Below are positions 1 to 6,974 of a stretch of DNA of 17,879 nt, piece after piece. The translations under genes were made by a program, and so were the position numbers. This DNA comes from an uncultured Lachnospiraceae bacterium. Lineage in GTDB: Bacteria > Bacillota_A > Clostridia > Lachnospirales > Lachnospiraceae. The stretch is from the NCBI GenBank assembly GCA_910585355.1, contig CAJUDN010000059.1:1-17879 (forward strand). Reading direction: 5' to 3'. The notes under the pieces were generated by a model. The model ran no database searches. It had not been told where the DNA came from and worked only from the letters and a program-made list of their open reading frames with translations. Within the stretch, counting starts at the first letter, position 1; the number at the start of each line of letters is the position of its first letter.

Positions 1-52
1 AAGACGACGCCCTCTCACGGCGTAAACCCGGGTTCGATTCCCGGACAGGTCA
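1..52 (+). tRNA. tRNA-Glu(CTC), 3' part
   Basis: The window opens inside a tRNA gene. The anticodon stem (7-11 paired with 19-23) closes a 7-base loop CTCTCAC with anticodon CTC at 14-16, reading glutamate GAG. A perfect T arm follows (5-bp stem CCGGG/CCCGG around TTCGATT), then the 7-base 3' acceptor strand and an A discriminator at 52. CCA is not encoded, so it must be added by the CCA enzyme. The D arm and 5' acceptor strand lie outside the window, so acceptor pairing cannot be checked. Confidence 0.92.
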
Positions 53-61
53 CTTATATAA

Positions 62-97
62 AAACCGGCAATCTGAAATTCAGATTGCCGGTTTTTT
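62..97. terminator. Bidirectional intrinsic terminator after tRNA-Glu
   Basis: A long, almost perfect hairpin (AACCGGCAATCTGAA pairs with its complement around a very short loop) is followed by six T residues on the plus strand and, read the other way, by five T residues. It ends the tRNA transcript and can also stop transcription coming from the uxaA remnant on the minus strand. Confidence 0.88.
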
Positions 98-126
98 GCG
101 CGCCTGATTCCTTTCTCTGCCGCAAT

Positions 127-154
127 CGGGCAGGGAAAGCCTTTTCCCTGCCCG
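127..154. other. Perfect 12-bp stem-loop, function unknown
   Basis: CGGGCAGGGAAA at 127-138 pairs perfectly with 143-154 around the loop GCCT. There is no T-run on either side, so it is not a standard intrinsic terminator. A second small hairpin, GCCGCTTTAGCGGC, lies close by at about 170-183. Both sit in the 3' flank of the uxaA remnant and may protect its mRNA end. I see no gene between 98 and 220. Confidence 0.45.
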
Positions 155-220
155 CCGCATGACCCACACGCCGCTTTAGCGGCACATCCCTCTCTGCGTG
201 GGCCTGTGCATGAAAAAATC

Positions 221-790
221 TCACAGAACAACTCCATCCTTGAAAATAGAAATCTCCCGAAATCCCTTTTCCTCCGCCTTCGTGAGCTTACCGTTTGCCA
301 CTTCAATGACCAGGCTCATAAGGCGTTTTGCCGCGTCGTCAATGGACTCTCCATCGGCAATGGGGCCCGCGTCAAAATCAATCCAGCCCTTTTTCTTTTG
401 GGCAAGCTGGCTGTTGGTGGCAAGCTTTAAAGTAGGCGCCGGAGCTCCGAAAGGCGTTCCGCGTCCCGTGGTAAAAAGAATCATATGGGCTCCTGCGGCG
501 GTCATGGCCGTTGCAGATACCAGATCATTTCCCGGTCCGTAAAGCATGTTGAGGCCTTTGGTCACAACCGGATCGCCATAGCCAATCACGTCCATGATCG
601 GGGCTGTGCCGCCCTTCTGAACACAGCCGCAGGACTTGTCTTCCAGGGTGGTGATACCGCCCTGGCGGTTGCCGGGACTGGGGTTATCATAAACCACCTC
701 ATTATGGCTGATGAAGTAGTTCTTAAAGCCGTTGATCATGCTCACCGCCTTGTCAAACACCTCACGACTGGCACAGCGGTTCATAATGAA
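221..790 (-). pseudogene. UxaA/GarD-family sugar-acid dehydratase, C-terminal remnant
   Basis: About 187-190 residues match the C-terminal part of the altronate/galactarate dehydratase family, cytoplasmic enzymes that dehydrate hexonates or hexarates to 2-keto-3-deoxy acids. Family-like segments include NPSPGNRQGGITTLEDKS, a CGCVQKGG stretch, VIGYGDP, FTTGRGTPFGAPAP and WIDFDAGPIADG. Full-length members are roughly 490-520 residues, so about the first 300, including the SAF domain, are missing. The reading frame runs into the GntR remnant at about 785-800 with no proper start or ribosome site. The internal Met at 784 lies in mid-domain. The stop and the C-terminal FKDGVVL end look natural. 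The simplest explanation is a deletion that removed the 5' ends of two divergent genes. I cannot tell altronate from galactarate specificity, hence no symbol. Confidence 0.85.
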
Positions 791-1375
791 GAAATCCTTA
801 CGGGCGCTCTGGGATTAAGCCGCACCCCTATCCGTGATGCCTTAAGCCGTCTGGAGCAGGAGGGGCTGGTGGAAATAAAGCCCAAGCGCGGGATTATGGT
901 CACTCCTCTCACTGTCAACGATATCAACATGATTTTTGAAGTCCGGAACCTTTACGAGCCCTATATTCTTTTAAATTACGGCTCTCTGCTGTCCACAGAC
1001 CGTCTGGAAAAATTCTATAATATTTCCCTCCAGACAAATGCAGACAGCGAATATTTCCAAAACAACGACTATTTCTATAATCTGGACTCCGATTTTCATC
1101 TTATGATTGTGGAGTGCTGCCCCAATGCGTACATCCGGAACAATTACAACCTGATCCGGACCCAGAACGCACGGTTCCGCTATATGACAGGAAATATCTC
1201 CAACAATCGTATGGAAGATACTTTCCGGGAACATTTGGATATCATACGGCCCTGCCTTCAGAAAAACTGGAAAGAAGCAGCGGAAATGATGACCATCCAT
1301 CTGGAGGAATCCAAAAAAGCCACCTTCCGGCTGATCTTCCAGGGCCATGAAAATACGCCCATCGGCCTGTTTTAA
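791..1375 (+). pseudogene. GntR/FadR-type transcriptional regulator, 5'-truncated
   Basis: The remnant keeps the end of the winged helix-turn-helix (LGLSRTPIRDALSRLEQEG, then LVEIKPKRGIMV) and the whole helical FCD ligand-binding domain of the FadR subfamily, ending at a natural stop. The first 30-40 residues of a normal 220-240-residue regulator, including helix 1 of the DNA-binding domain, are absent. Upstream codons in this frame are only the antisense of the uxaA remnant. FCD regulators typically sense organic acids and often sit divergent from hexuronate genes, which fits the neighbouring uxaA fragment. Without an intact wing-helix N-terminus or its own promoter it is unlikely to function. 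Confidence 0.83.
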
Positions 1376-1471
1376 TACGCCTGCGTTTCTTCGACCTGCA
1401 CAATCGAAAAAATATTCTTGGAAATTGTTTTCCGCAAGATGTGCGTCACAGTTTGTGGGAAATGATGCTGT

Positions 1472-1500
1472 ATTCAATTCTGCCGAGAGAGTGCTATAAT
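1472..1500 (+). promoter_or_regulatory. Possible promoter of the SDR remnant
   Basis: A consensus TATAAT lies at 1495-1500, 27 bp before the ATG at 1527. The best -35 at 17 bp is ATTCAA, a weak match. A good ribosome site (AAAGGGGGAA) precedes the ATG. Apart from this I see nothing clear in 1376-1526. Confidence 0.45.
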
Positions 1501-1526
1501 AGAAACAAATCATCAAAGGGGGAAAC

Positions 1527-2004
1527 ATGACGTTCACAGGAAAAGTGGCGGTTATTACGGGCGGGGCAAACGGGATTGGCAAGTGCATCGCCGGGGAATT
1601 TCAGAAAAACGGTGCACAGACTCTCATTATAGACAAGGCACCGGGAGAACATGTTGTCGTCCCGTGACAGGATGAGCCAGCCGCAGACGGAAAGCTATAC
1701 GGCAGCGAAAGGCGGTATTACCGCTCTCACCCATGCTCTTGCCGTCAGCCTTGCAGGGAAAGTGCGCGTCAATTCCATCTCCCCCGGATGGATTGACACG
1801 CTGTTCAGAAGCTATGAGGGATCCGATGCGGATCAGCAGCCTGTCCACCGGGTGGGTAATCCGCTCGACATCGCAAACATGGTGCTGTTTCTCTGCTCCG
1901 ACAAAGCGGGCTTTATCACCGGAGAAAACATCTGCATTGATGGGGGGATGACACATCTCATGATCTATCATGGGGATCACGGATGGGAATACAAAGAACC
2001 CTAA
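1527..2004 (+). pseudogene. Short-chain dehydrogenase/reductase with internal deletion
   Basis: From ATG 1527, after a good ribosome site, the frame encodes the Rossmann start of a classical SDR (GKVAVITGGANGIGK, then LIIDKAPGEH) and stops at a TGA near 1665 after 46 codons. The C-terminal half continues in another frame (about 1651-2004): SRDRMSQPQTESYTAAKGG with the catalytic YxxxK, VRVNSISPGWIDT, the cofactor-side loops and the GENICIDGGM end. The expected middle of about 90 residues, with the NNAG motif and catalytic Ser segment, is missing. A deletion near 1640-1655 therefore also broke the frame. SDRs of about 250 residues oxidise or reduce sugars and sugar acids with NAD(P). With the neighbouring uxaA and GntR remnants this suggests a lost sugar-acid catabolic locus. 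A sequencing or assembly error could mimic the frame change, but not the missing 90 residues. Confidence 0.86.
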
Positions 2005-2013
2005 ATGAAAAGG

Positions 2014-2045
2014 AAATTCCGTATTTTTAGCTTGTAACGGAATTT
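2014..2045 (-). terminator. Possible terminator of the MATE gene
   Basis: A 9-bp stem (AAATTCCGT at 2014-2022, ACGGAATTT at 2037-2045) has a 14-base loop that contains the MATE stop codon. On the minus strand it is followed by the pyrimidine-rich CCTTTTCATTT. The long loop and mixed tail make it only a moderate candidate. Confidence 0.4.
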
Positions 2046-3340
2046 AAAAAAGACATTCCGACCATCGCGGCGACACATTCCGATATTGGATAAGCAAGCC
2101 ATACCCCTGTCATTTTTAAAATTGCAGAAAGCAGGAAAGCTGCCGGCACAAGCGCGAACAGTCCCCTCAAAAGGGAAATAATCTGAGCGGGACAGGGACG
2201 CTCCGTTGATGTAAAATAAACGGCGGTTACAATATTAAACCCGATAAACGGGCAGGCAAGGAAATACAGTTTAAGTCCAGTAACTGCAAGTGCCTGAAGC
2301 ATTTCATTTCTTTCACTGTTGAAAATGCAGGTAATCTGTGATGCCCCAAAGAAAATGGCCGTATAAATCACACCCGCCAAAAAAAGCACCGTAAAAAATG
2401 CGTACCTTAGTATACTTTTTACTCCTTCCCTGTTTCCCATTCCATGATTTGCACTGATGATCGGCTGTATCCCCTGTGACAATCCTGTATAAATGGCGAC
2501 AACTACCAATGAAATTACCGTAATCACCCCAAAAGCCGCAACGCCGGTATTCCCTTCTAACCGGAGAATAATGAAATTAAACAGGAACATCACGATACCT
2601 GAAGACAGTTCCGCCACAAACGGCGGTATACCGCTTGATATGATTTCCAGCGTCTTTCCTATATCCGGCGCGGATTTCACAAAGTGGAACCCGTTTTTCC
2701 TTTTGATAAAATATGGCGATAAGACAGCAATACTTATGACCGGGGCAAATCCTGTGGCAAGAATGGCTCCGAATATACCCATGCGAAGCGGGAAAATAAA
2801 CAGATAATCAAGAACAACATTAGACAGGCTTCCGATAATCATTGCAGCCGTGGAAAGCGATGGTTTCCCGTCGTTTCTCACAAAGCTTTGAAGAAGATTA
2901 TTTATTAAAAAAGCCGGCGCAAACAACAGCATAACTTTGAGATAGATATTCGTCATATGAAATACGGTACGATCCGCCCCTAACGCTTTTGCAAGCGCGC
3001 CCGAAAATAACAAGCCCTGCAGAACAAACAGAACTGCAAAACAGCCAGTCATATAAACGGTATTCGTAAAAATCAGGTTGGCGTTCCCGGTTTCACCACG
3101 GCTTTTCGCAATCGAATACCCTGTTCCTCCTCCCATGCCAACCATATACCCTGTTCCGTTCAACAGGCAAAATACAGGGAACGCAAGGTTAAGGGCGGTC
3201 AAACCGTCTGCCCCCAGACTGGCGGACACAAAAAAAGTATCCGCTAAAGTATAGCAGGAGTATACCATCTGCCCCAGAATATTAAACAAAACATACTTCA
3301 TAAAAATCCGGAATACACTTGCGCTGTTATTCATATCCAT
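2027..3340 (-). CDS. MATE family multidrug efflux transporter
   Basis: This 437-residue polytopic membrane protein has the two-fold six-helix layout of MATE antiporters, which expel cationic drugs or metabolites in exchange for Na+ or H+. The N-terminal part carries the family pattern GQMVYSCYTLADTFFV followed by LGADGLTALNLAFPVF and a glycine-rich GMGGGTGYSIAKSRGE loop. The second half restarts with SSGIPPFVAELSSGIV and GVAAFGVITVIS. Length is normal (430-460). The start at 3340 follows GAGGAGG with 4-base spacing. A second ATG six bases downstream is possible. It is monocistronic, with its own promoter and a leader terminator, so expression is probably conditional. By eye its base composition is more AT-rich than the flanking genes, which could reflect acquisition. 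The substrate cannot be inferred. Confidence 0.93.
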   Translation of the reverse strand: MDMNNSASVFRIFMKYVLFNILGQMVYSCYTLADTFFVSASLGADGLTALNLAFPVFCLLNGTGYMVGMGGGTGYSIAKSRGETGNANLIFTNTVYMTGCFAVLFVLQGLLFSGALAKALGADRTVFHMTNIYLKVMLLFAPAFLINNLLQSFVRNDGKPSLSTAAMIIGSLSNVVLDYLFIFPLRMGIFGAILATGFAPVISIAVLSPYFIKRKNGFHFVKSAPDIGKTLEIISSGIPPFVAELSSGIVMFLFNFIILRLEGNTGVAAFGVITVISLVVVAIYTGLSQGIQPIISANHGMGNREGVKSILRYAFFTVLFLAGVIYTAIFFGASQITCIFNSERNEMLQALAVTGLKLYFLACPFIGFNIVTAVYFTSTERPCPAQIISLLRGLFALVPAAFLLSAILKMTGVWLAYPISECVAAMVGMSFLNSVTS

Positions 3341-3396
3341 TCTTCCTCCTCAGCAGGAAAGACATCCGGTCTGAAAAAACAAAAAATCCCGTACAC
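3331..3396 (-). CDS. Possible leader ORF overlapping the MATE start
   Basis: A 21-codon ORF starts with GTG inside the 3' arm of the leader terminator, six bases after an AAAGG ribosome-site-like sequence in the hairpin, and ends at TGA ten bases inside the MATE gene. The predicted peptide starts MYGIFCFFRPDV and ends in a run of Glu. Initiation here would unfold the terminator, and the overlap would allow coupling to MATE translation. Evidence is positional only and the GTG start may be unused. Confidence 0.3.
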   Translation of the reverse strand: MYGIFCFFRPDVFPAEEEEWI

Positions 3397-3416
3397 AAAT
3401 AGCCTTTGTGTACGGG
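3374..3416 (-). terminator. Leader terminator (attenuator) upstream of MATE
   Basis: CCCGTACACAAA (3388-3399) and its perfect complement (3405-3416) form a 12-bp stem with a 5-base loop. On the minus strand the stem is followed by six T, one G and six more T. It lies between the MATE promoter (3439-3467) and the MATE start (3340), so transcripts should end here unless the hairpin is blocked. This is the usual layout of antibiotic-responsive attenuators before resistance and efflux genes in Firmicutes. I found no convincing antiterminator stem by eye. Confidence 0.78.
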
Positions 3417-3438
3417 TGCGTTTCAAACCGTTGGCAGC

Positions 3439-3467
3439 ATGATAGCATAAAGCAAAAGTGAAATCAA
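3439..3467 (-). promoter_or_regulatory. Sigma-A-type promoter of the MATE gene
   Basis: On the minus strand TTGATT (3467-3462) and TATCAT (3444-3439) are separated by exactly 17 bp. The predicted transcript start near 3432 gives a leader of about 92 nt containing the terminator. The rest of 3417-3675 is AT-rich and shows no gene. Confidence 0.7.
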
Positions 3468-3633
3468 TCCCTTTTCTCAAAAATATCTCCATAAATTAAA
3501 CAATTCGTTTCATATCTTTATTGCCGTCAGACATTCATTGACCAATATCCGATAAAACCGGTTCTGATTCTCAATCATGTACGGAGTCAATCTTTCATAC
3601 AAAATTTTGTTGCAAAAATTTATTCAGACTGTC

Positions 3634-3673
3634 AAAGAACCCCTATTAAGCTATGGAAAAATAGAGGTTCTTT
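3634..3673 (-). terminator. Probable terminator of the AraC-HD gene
   Basis: AAAGAACCCCTATT (3634-3647) pairs with 3660-3673 with one mismatch, around a 12-base loop. It begins two bases after the AraC-HD stop codon on the minus strand. The T-run is only the three T of the stem end, so termination may be weak. Confidence 0.5.
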
Positions 3674-3675
3674 CC

Positions 3676-4635
3676 TTATACATACTTAAGCGATAAATCA
3701 TTTAATTCATCCAGAATTTTCTGATTTCCCGTCCGGCCGCCAATTTTCATCACCAGATCCAAAGTCCCCTGCGCTTTTTCCTTCCAGGCTTCCTTTGGCA
3801 TATATTCCACAGTCCGCATATTGTGAAGCCTCTCTGCCATCCGGATCAGAACAACATCCTCTGTCCAGGAGCATATGGGGCAGGATCTGCTCTCTTCCAT
3901 TTTAAGAATCAGGTCAGAAACAGACTCAGGGAGATTCCTCTTTATTTCCTGAACCGTCACAGTCGTTTCCCTCAGGGCGTCGCAAAACATTCCTGCATAG
4001 ATGATATGAAGTTCGGCTCCCATTTGAGCCAGTAAAATGGCCACATTCAGCGGGTGAATAACATATTCATCCTGCGAGTATCTTTTACATCCTTTATAAA
4101 CATGACACGCATATTGATAAATTTTTTCCATCTCATCCGGATCCCATACCCTTTTGTCCTCTGTAAGACTGGTCTTCAAGGCTACAAAAAGCTGCTCTTT
4201 CGAAGCATGGGGTTCTGTCCTTTCTAAAAAAACATGCTGCATACGATTTCCTCCTACACAATCCATTCCCATTGTTACCGCCCTCAAGAGGGATGGGGAA
4301 AAGCCGAATTCATTTTTAAATGTCTTTGTAAATCCGCTGTGGGACGCATATCTAAATTTCAGGGCCGCATCAATAATCCTGCAGCCTTCGAGGATTTCAT
4401 CTGAGGCACGAATCAATCTCCGCTTCTTCACATAGGCCATAACGGACACGTGCATCTCCTTTTTAAATTTTCTGGAAAAACAGGACTCCGAATACCCCAT
4501 TTCCTTAGCAATGTCCCTCACACTCAGATGCATTTCCAGGTTTTCCTCAATAAATTGCAGGCTTTTCTTCACGATGTCCCCGGCTCCCATTCTTAAGCGC
4601 TCCCCCTTTCCCATGTGGTAACCATATTTTATCAT
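3676..4635 (-). CDS. AraC-type regulator fused to a degenerate RelA/SpoT-like HD domain
   Basis: The protein has 319 residues. About 21-122 form an AraC/XylS DNA-binding domain with two helix-turn-helix units (LSVRDIAKEMGYSESCFSRKFKKEM, then AALKFRYASHSGFTKTFKNEFGFSP). About 170-300 resemble the HD hydrolase domain of RelA/SpoT proteins: KRYSQDEYVIHPLNVA, FCDALRETTVT, and RMAERLHNMRT. In active ppGpp hydrolases the second segment reads HDxxED and the third has ADRLHN. Here they read CDALRE and AERLHN. His194, Asp219, Arg185, Asn272 and Thr275 remain, but one metal His is Cys218, the catalytic Glu-Asp pair is Arg222-Glu223, and the metal Asp is Glu268. I infer a nucleotide-sensing or structural role rather than hydrolysis. 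The sensor domain is C-terminal, unlike most AraC proteins. It starts at ATG 4635 after GGGGG; ATG at residue 16 also has a good site (GGGGGAG). It is divergent from the AGCS symporter gene, its likely target. Confidence 0.82.
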   Translation of the reverse strand: MIKYGYHMGKGERLRMGAGDIVKKSLQFIEENLEMHLSVRDIAKEMGYSESCFSRKFKKEMHVSVMAYVKKRRLIRASDEILEGCRIIDAALKFRYASHSGFTKTFKNEFGFSPSLLRAVTMGMDCVGGNRMQHVFLERTEPHASKEQLFVALKTSLTEDKRVWDPDEMEKIYQYACHVYKGCKRYSQDEYVIHPLNVAILLAQMGAELHIIYAGMFCDALRETTVTVQEIKRNLPESVSDLILKMEESRSCPICSWTEDVVLIRMAERLHNMRTVEYMPKEAWKEKAQGTLDLVMKIGGRTGNQKILDELNDLSLKYV

Positions 4636-4743
4636 TCATTCCCCCGATTCGCTTTTCCATTCCTGCCCATCGTTAAGCTACACGCAGCACGTTACTGTTA
4701 ATATTTTCTCCTTCTTCCCCTTCCCTTTTCTCCAAAACCTGTT

Positions 4744-4749
4744 TATAAT
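4744..4749 (+). promoter_or_regulatory. Possible -10 element for the AGCS gene
   Basis: A perfect TATAAT (in GTTTATAAT) lies 86 bp before the AGCS start, in the 200-bp divergent region with the AraC-HD gene. The -35 at 17 bp (TTCCCT) is poor, as expected for an activator-dependent promoter. No convincing operator was found by eye. Confidence 0.35.
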
Positions 4750-4835
4750 AGAACCATTACTGTCCGCAGCCCTGTATCTGTGCCGCTAAACCGGCGGGGA
4801 ACGGCTGGACAACGAAATTTTACAGGAGATATCAC

Positions 4836-6224
4836 ATGATAATTTTCAATGCTGTATACCAGCTTCTCTGGGGCGATCTTGTAACTCTGCCGCTTCCCGG
4901 CAGAAATTCCATCGGCCTGTCTCTGCTGGTTCTGATTCTGGTACCGGCAGGCGTTTATTTTACATTCCGCACCAGATTTCTTCCGATCCGTCTGTTTCCG
5001 GAAATGGTCCGGATTGCCACCCAAAAACAGGCCGCTCGGGAAAAAAACTCCATTTCCGGTATCCAGACCCTTATCATTGCCACCGCCACAAGAGTCGGCA
5101 TGGGAAACCTGGTGGGAGTTGTTGCGGCAATCTCCGCAGGCGGGGCCGGAGCCGTGTTCTGGATGTGGATAACGGCCATCCTCGGCTCCTCCACAGCCTT
5201 TGTGGAAGCCACTCTTTCCCAGCTTTATAAAGAAAAAGACCCTCTCTACGGCGGATACCGCGGCGGTCCCGCCTACTACATTCACGCCCTTTTTACCAGA
5301 AACCGCAAACCACGAAGATATTCTGTCATTGCTGTGCTTTTTGCCATTTCCGGCCTGATCTGCTGGTGTGGTATCAGCCAGGTAATCAGTAACTCCGTTT
5401 CCTCGGCCTTTTATAATGCCTTCCATATTCCGCCTCTTACCACTACCATTATCCTGGTCCTTCTTGCAGCCGTCATCGTCCTTCGCAAAAATGCAACCGT
5501 AAAGGTACTGGATATTATGGTTCCCTTTATGGCTGGCTGCTATTTTCTGATTACCGTATTCATTATTATAAAAAATGCGGGGCAGCTTCCCCAGGTATTC
5601 CGGAATATTCTGGAAGAGGCCTTCGGCATCCGCCAGGCTGTGGCCGGAGGTTTCGGCGGCGTTTTGATGAACGGGATCAAACGCGGACTTTTTTCCAATG
5701 AAGCCGGCTCCGGCTCCGCCCCATGCGCCTCCGCGGCCGCGGATGTGGAACATCCTGCCAAGTCGGGTCTTTTACAGGCATTCGGCGTCTTCATTGATAC
5801 CATTGTGATTTGCAGCTGTTCTGCCTTTATCATGCTTTTCGTTCCCAGAGACCTGGCAAACGGCCTTACCGGCATGGATCTGCTCCAGGCAGCCATGGAC
5901 TACCATATGGGAACCTTCGGCGTCATTTTCATCGCGGTCACATTATGGCTTTTCAGCTTTTCTACCTTCATCGGCATCCTTTTTTATGCCAGACCCAATG
6001 TGGCCTATCTGTTCGGAGACAACTGGATTTCACAGACAGCCTATAAGATTCTGGCTCTTATCATGCTGTTTATCGGCGGCCTGGCCGCCTACACCTTCGT
6101 CTGGGACCTGGGCGATGTGGGAATCGGCCTCATGACCATTTTTAACATGATTGCCATTTTCCCGCTTTCCGGTGAAGCCATACGCTGTCTTTCCGAATAT
6201 GATAAGACAAGAGGCAGGGGATAA
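4836..6224 (+). CDS. AGCS family sodium:amino-acid symporter
   Basis: This 462-residue membrane protein of the alanine-or-glycine:cation symporter family (AlsT/DagA type) imports alanine, glycine or a related small amino acid with Na+. Family signatures are visible: GVYFTFRTRFLPIRLFPEM after the first helix, ATATRVGMGNLVGVVAAI with the substrate/Na+ site region, YGGYRGGPAYYIH, NGIKRGLFSNEAGSGSAP and ADVEHPAKSGLLQAFGVFID. Length fits the family (440-500). The start at 4836 follows ACAGGAGAT at good spacing. The gene is divergent from the AraC-HD regulator and convergent with the LytTR gene (27 bp between stops, without a clear hairpin). The exact amino acid cannot be read from the sequence. 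Confidence 0.94.
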   Translation: MIIFNAVYQLLWGDLVTLPLPGRNSIGLSLLVLILVPAGVYFTFRTRFLPIRLFPEMVRIATQKQAAREKNSISGIQTLIIATATRVGMGNLVGVVAAISAGGAGAVFWMWITAILGSSTAFVEATLSQLYKEKDPLYGGYRGGPAYYIHALFTRNRKPRRYSVIAVLFAISGLICWCGISQVISNSVSSAFYNAFHIPPLTTTIILVLLAAVIVLRKNATVKVLDIMVPFMAGCYFLITVFIIIKNAGQLPQVFRNILEEAFGIRQAVAGGFGGVLMNGIKRGLFSNEAGSGSAPCASAAADVEHPAKSGLLQAFGVFIDTIVICSCSAFIMLFVPRDLANGLTGMDLLQAAMDYHMGTFGVIFIAVTLWLFSFSTFIGILFYARPNVAYLFGDNWISQTAYKILALIMLFIGGLAAYTFVWDLGDVGIGLMTIFNMIAIFPLSGEAIRCLSEYDKTRGRG

Positions 6225-6251
6225 TTCCCCCGCCTTCGAGATACCTTTCCT

Positions 6252-6974
6252 TTATTTTTCAAAAATCTGCCGGAATTCCCTAATCTGGCTGCGTCCGATG
6301 GGAAGACACTCTTTCTCATAATGCTTAAGCCGCACGCAATAACCGTTATTATAGCTGACCTGCATTTCTATCACATAGTCCAGATTGATCAGATAACTTT
6401 TATGAATTCTGTAAAACCGGCATCTTCTCAGATTCACCTCATAATTATTTAACGACTCATTCTGAAGGTAAAAGCTTCCGTCGGCCATGTGGATTTTGCA
6501 GGAACGCTTTTCTGTCTCTATATATACGATCTTTGCCACATCCAAAACCTGAAAGCTGGTTCCGGTATTCACCATGATCTTATTGATCTCCCATTCCGCC
6601 GGAGTCTGCTTTTCCCTTGCCTGTTCTTTAAGCCGTTCCATGGTCTTTTTTACCCGTTCATAATCGAAGGGTTTTAAAAGGTAATCGGCGGCCCCGATTT
6701 CAAAAGCCTTTACTGCATAATCACGAAACGCTGTGGCAAATATGATCCGGGTATCCGGACATTTCGTTTTCAGCATAGAGGCCATGGTGGTACCGTTCAT
6801 CCCTCCCAGATTGATATCCACAAAACACACATCGAACTGGTTCTTCTCAAGAATCTTCAAAAACTCCTCGCTGCTTTCCGCCTCTGTGATCTCCGCCTCC
6901 GGCTCACACTGGCTGATTAAATACTTAAGCTCGCTCCTTGCCGGGCGCTCATCATCCACAATTGCAATCCTCAT
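6252..6974 (-). CDS. LytTR-family response regulator
   Basis: 240 residues. The receiver domain (1-120) has the acidic pair Asp7-Asp8, phospho-acceptor Asp53 in CFVDINLGG, Thr81 and Lys101 in LLKPF. The LytTR DNA-binding domain occupies about 135-238 (KIVYIETEKRSCKIHMADG, RIHKSYLINLDYV). It follows lytS with a 23-base overlap and its own AGGAGGTGAAGG ribosome site inside the lytS end, so the two are translationally coupled. LytTR proteins bind pairs of about 9-bp direct repeats roughly two helical turns apart. Relatives of this pair (LytSR, BtsSR, YpdAB) commonly control carboxylate or pyruvate transport. The target is unknown: candidates are the TAXI-TRAP operon upstream and the AGCS gene downstream. 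Confidence 0.93.
   Translation of the reverse strand: MRIAIVDDERPARSELKYLISQCEPEAEITEAESSEEFLKILEKNQFDVCFVDINLGGMNGTTMASMLKTKCPDTRIIFATAFRDYAVKAFEIGAADYLLKPFDYERVKKTMERLKEQAREKQTPAEWEINKIMVNTGTSFQVLDVAKIVYIETEKRSCKIHMADGSFYLQNESLNNYEVNLRRCRFYRIHKSYLINLDYVIEMQVSYNNGYCVRLKHYEKECLPIGRSQIREFRQIFEK

Noticed and set aside
127..154. Terminator of the uxaA remnant
   Set aside because: The stem is perfect but no T-run follows on either strand; the bidirectional hairpin at 62-97 is the real terminator candidate.
485..790. Extension of the GntR reading frame upstream to give a 296-residue protein
   Set aside because: The first 100 codons are the exact antisense of the uxaA remnant and resemble no regulator N-terminus; the open frame is accidental.
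971..1588. 205-residue minus-strand ORF
   Set aside because: Antisense to the GntR remnant and the SDR start, with no ribosome site and no recognisable motif.
1527..2004. Programmed frameshift in the short-chain dehydrogenase
   Set aside because: There is no slippery sequence, and about 90 residues of the fold are missing at the junction, so a deletion explains the data and a frameshift does not.
4743..5753. 336-residue minus-strand ORF
   Set aside because: It is antisense to the AGCS gene. Its composition (Gly/Asn/His/Lys rich, no hydrophobic pattern) is typical of a shadow frame of a membrane protein gene.
6225..6251. Terminator between the convergent AGCS and LytTR genes
   Set aside because: The 27-bp gap contains no hairpin; termination must occur inside a neighbouring gene or be Rho-dependent.
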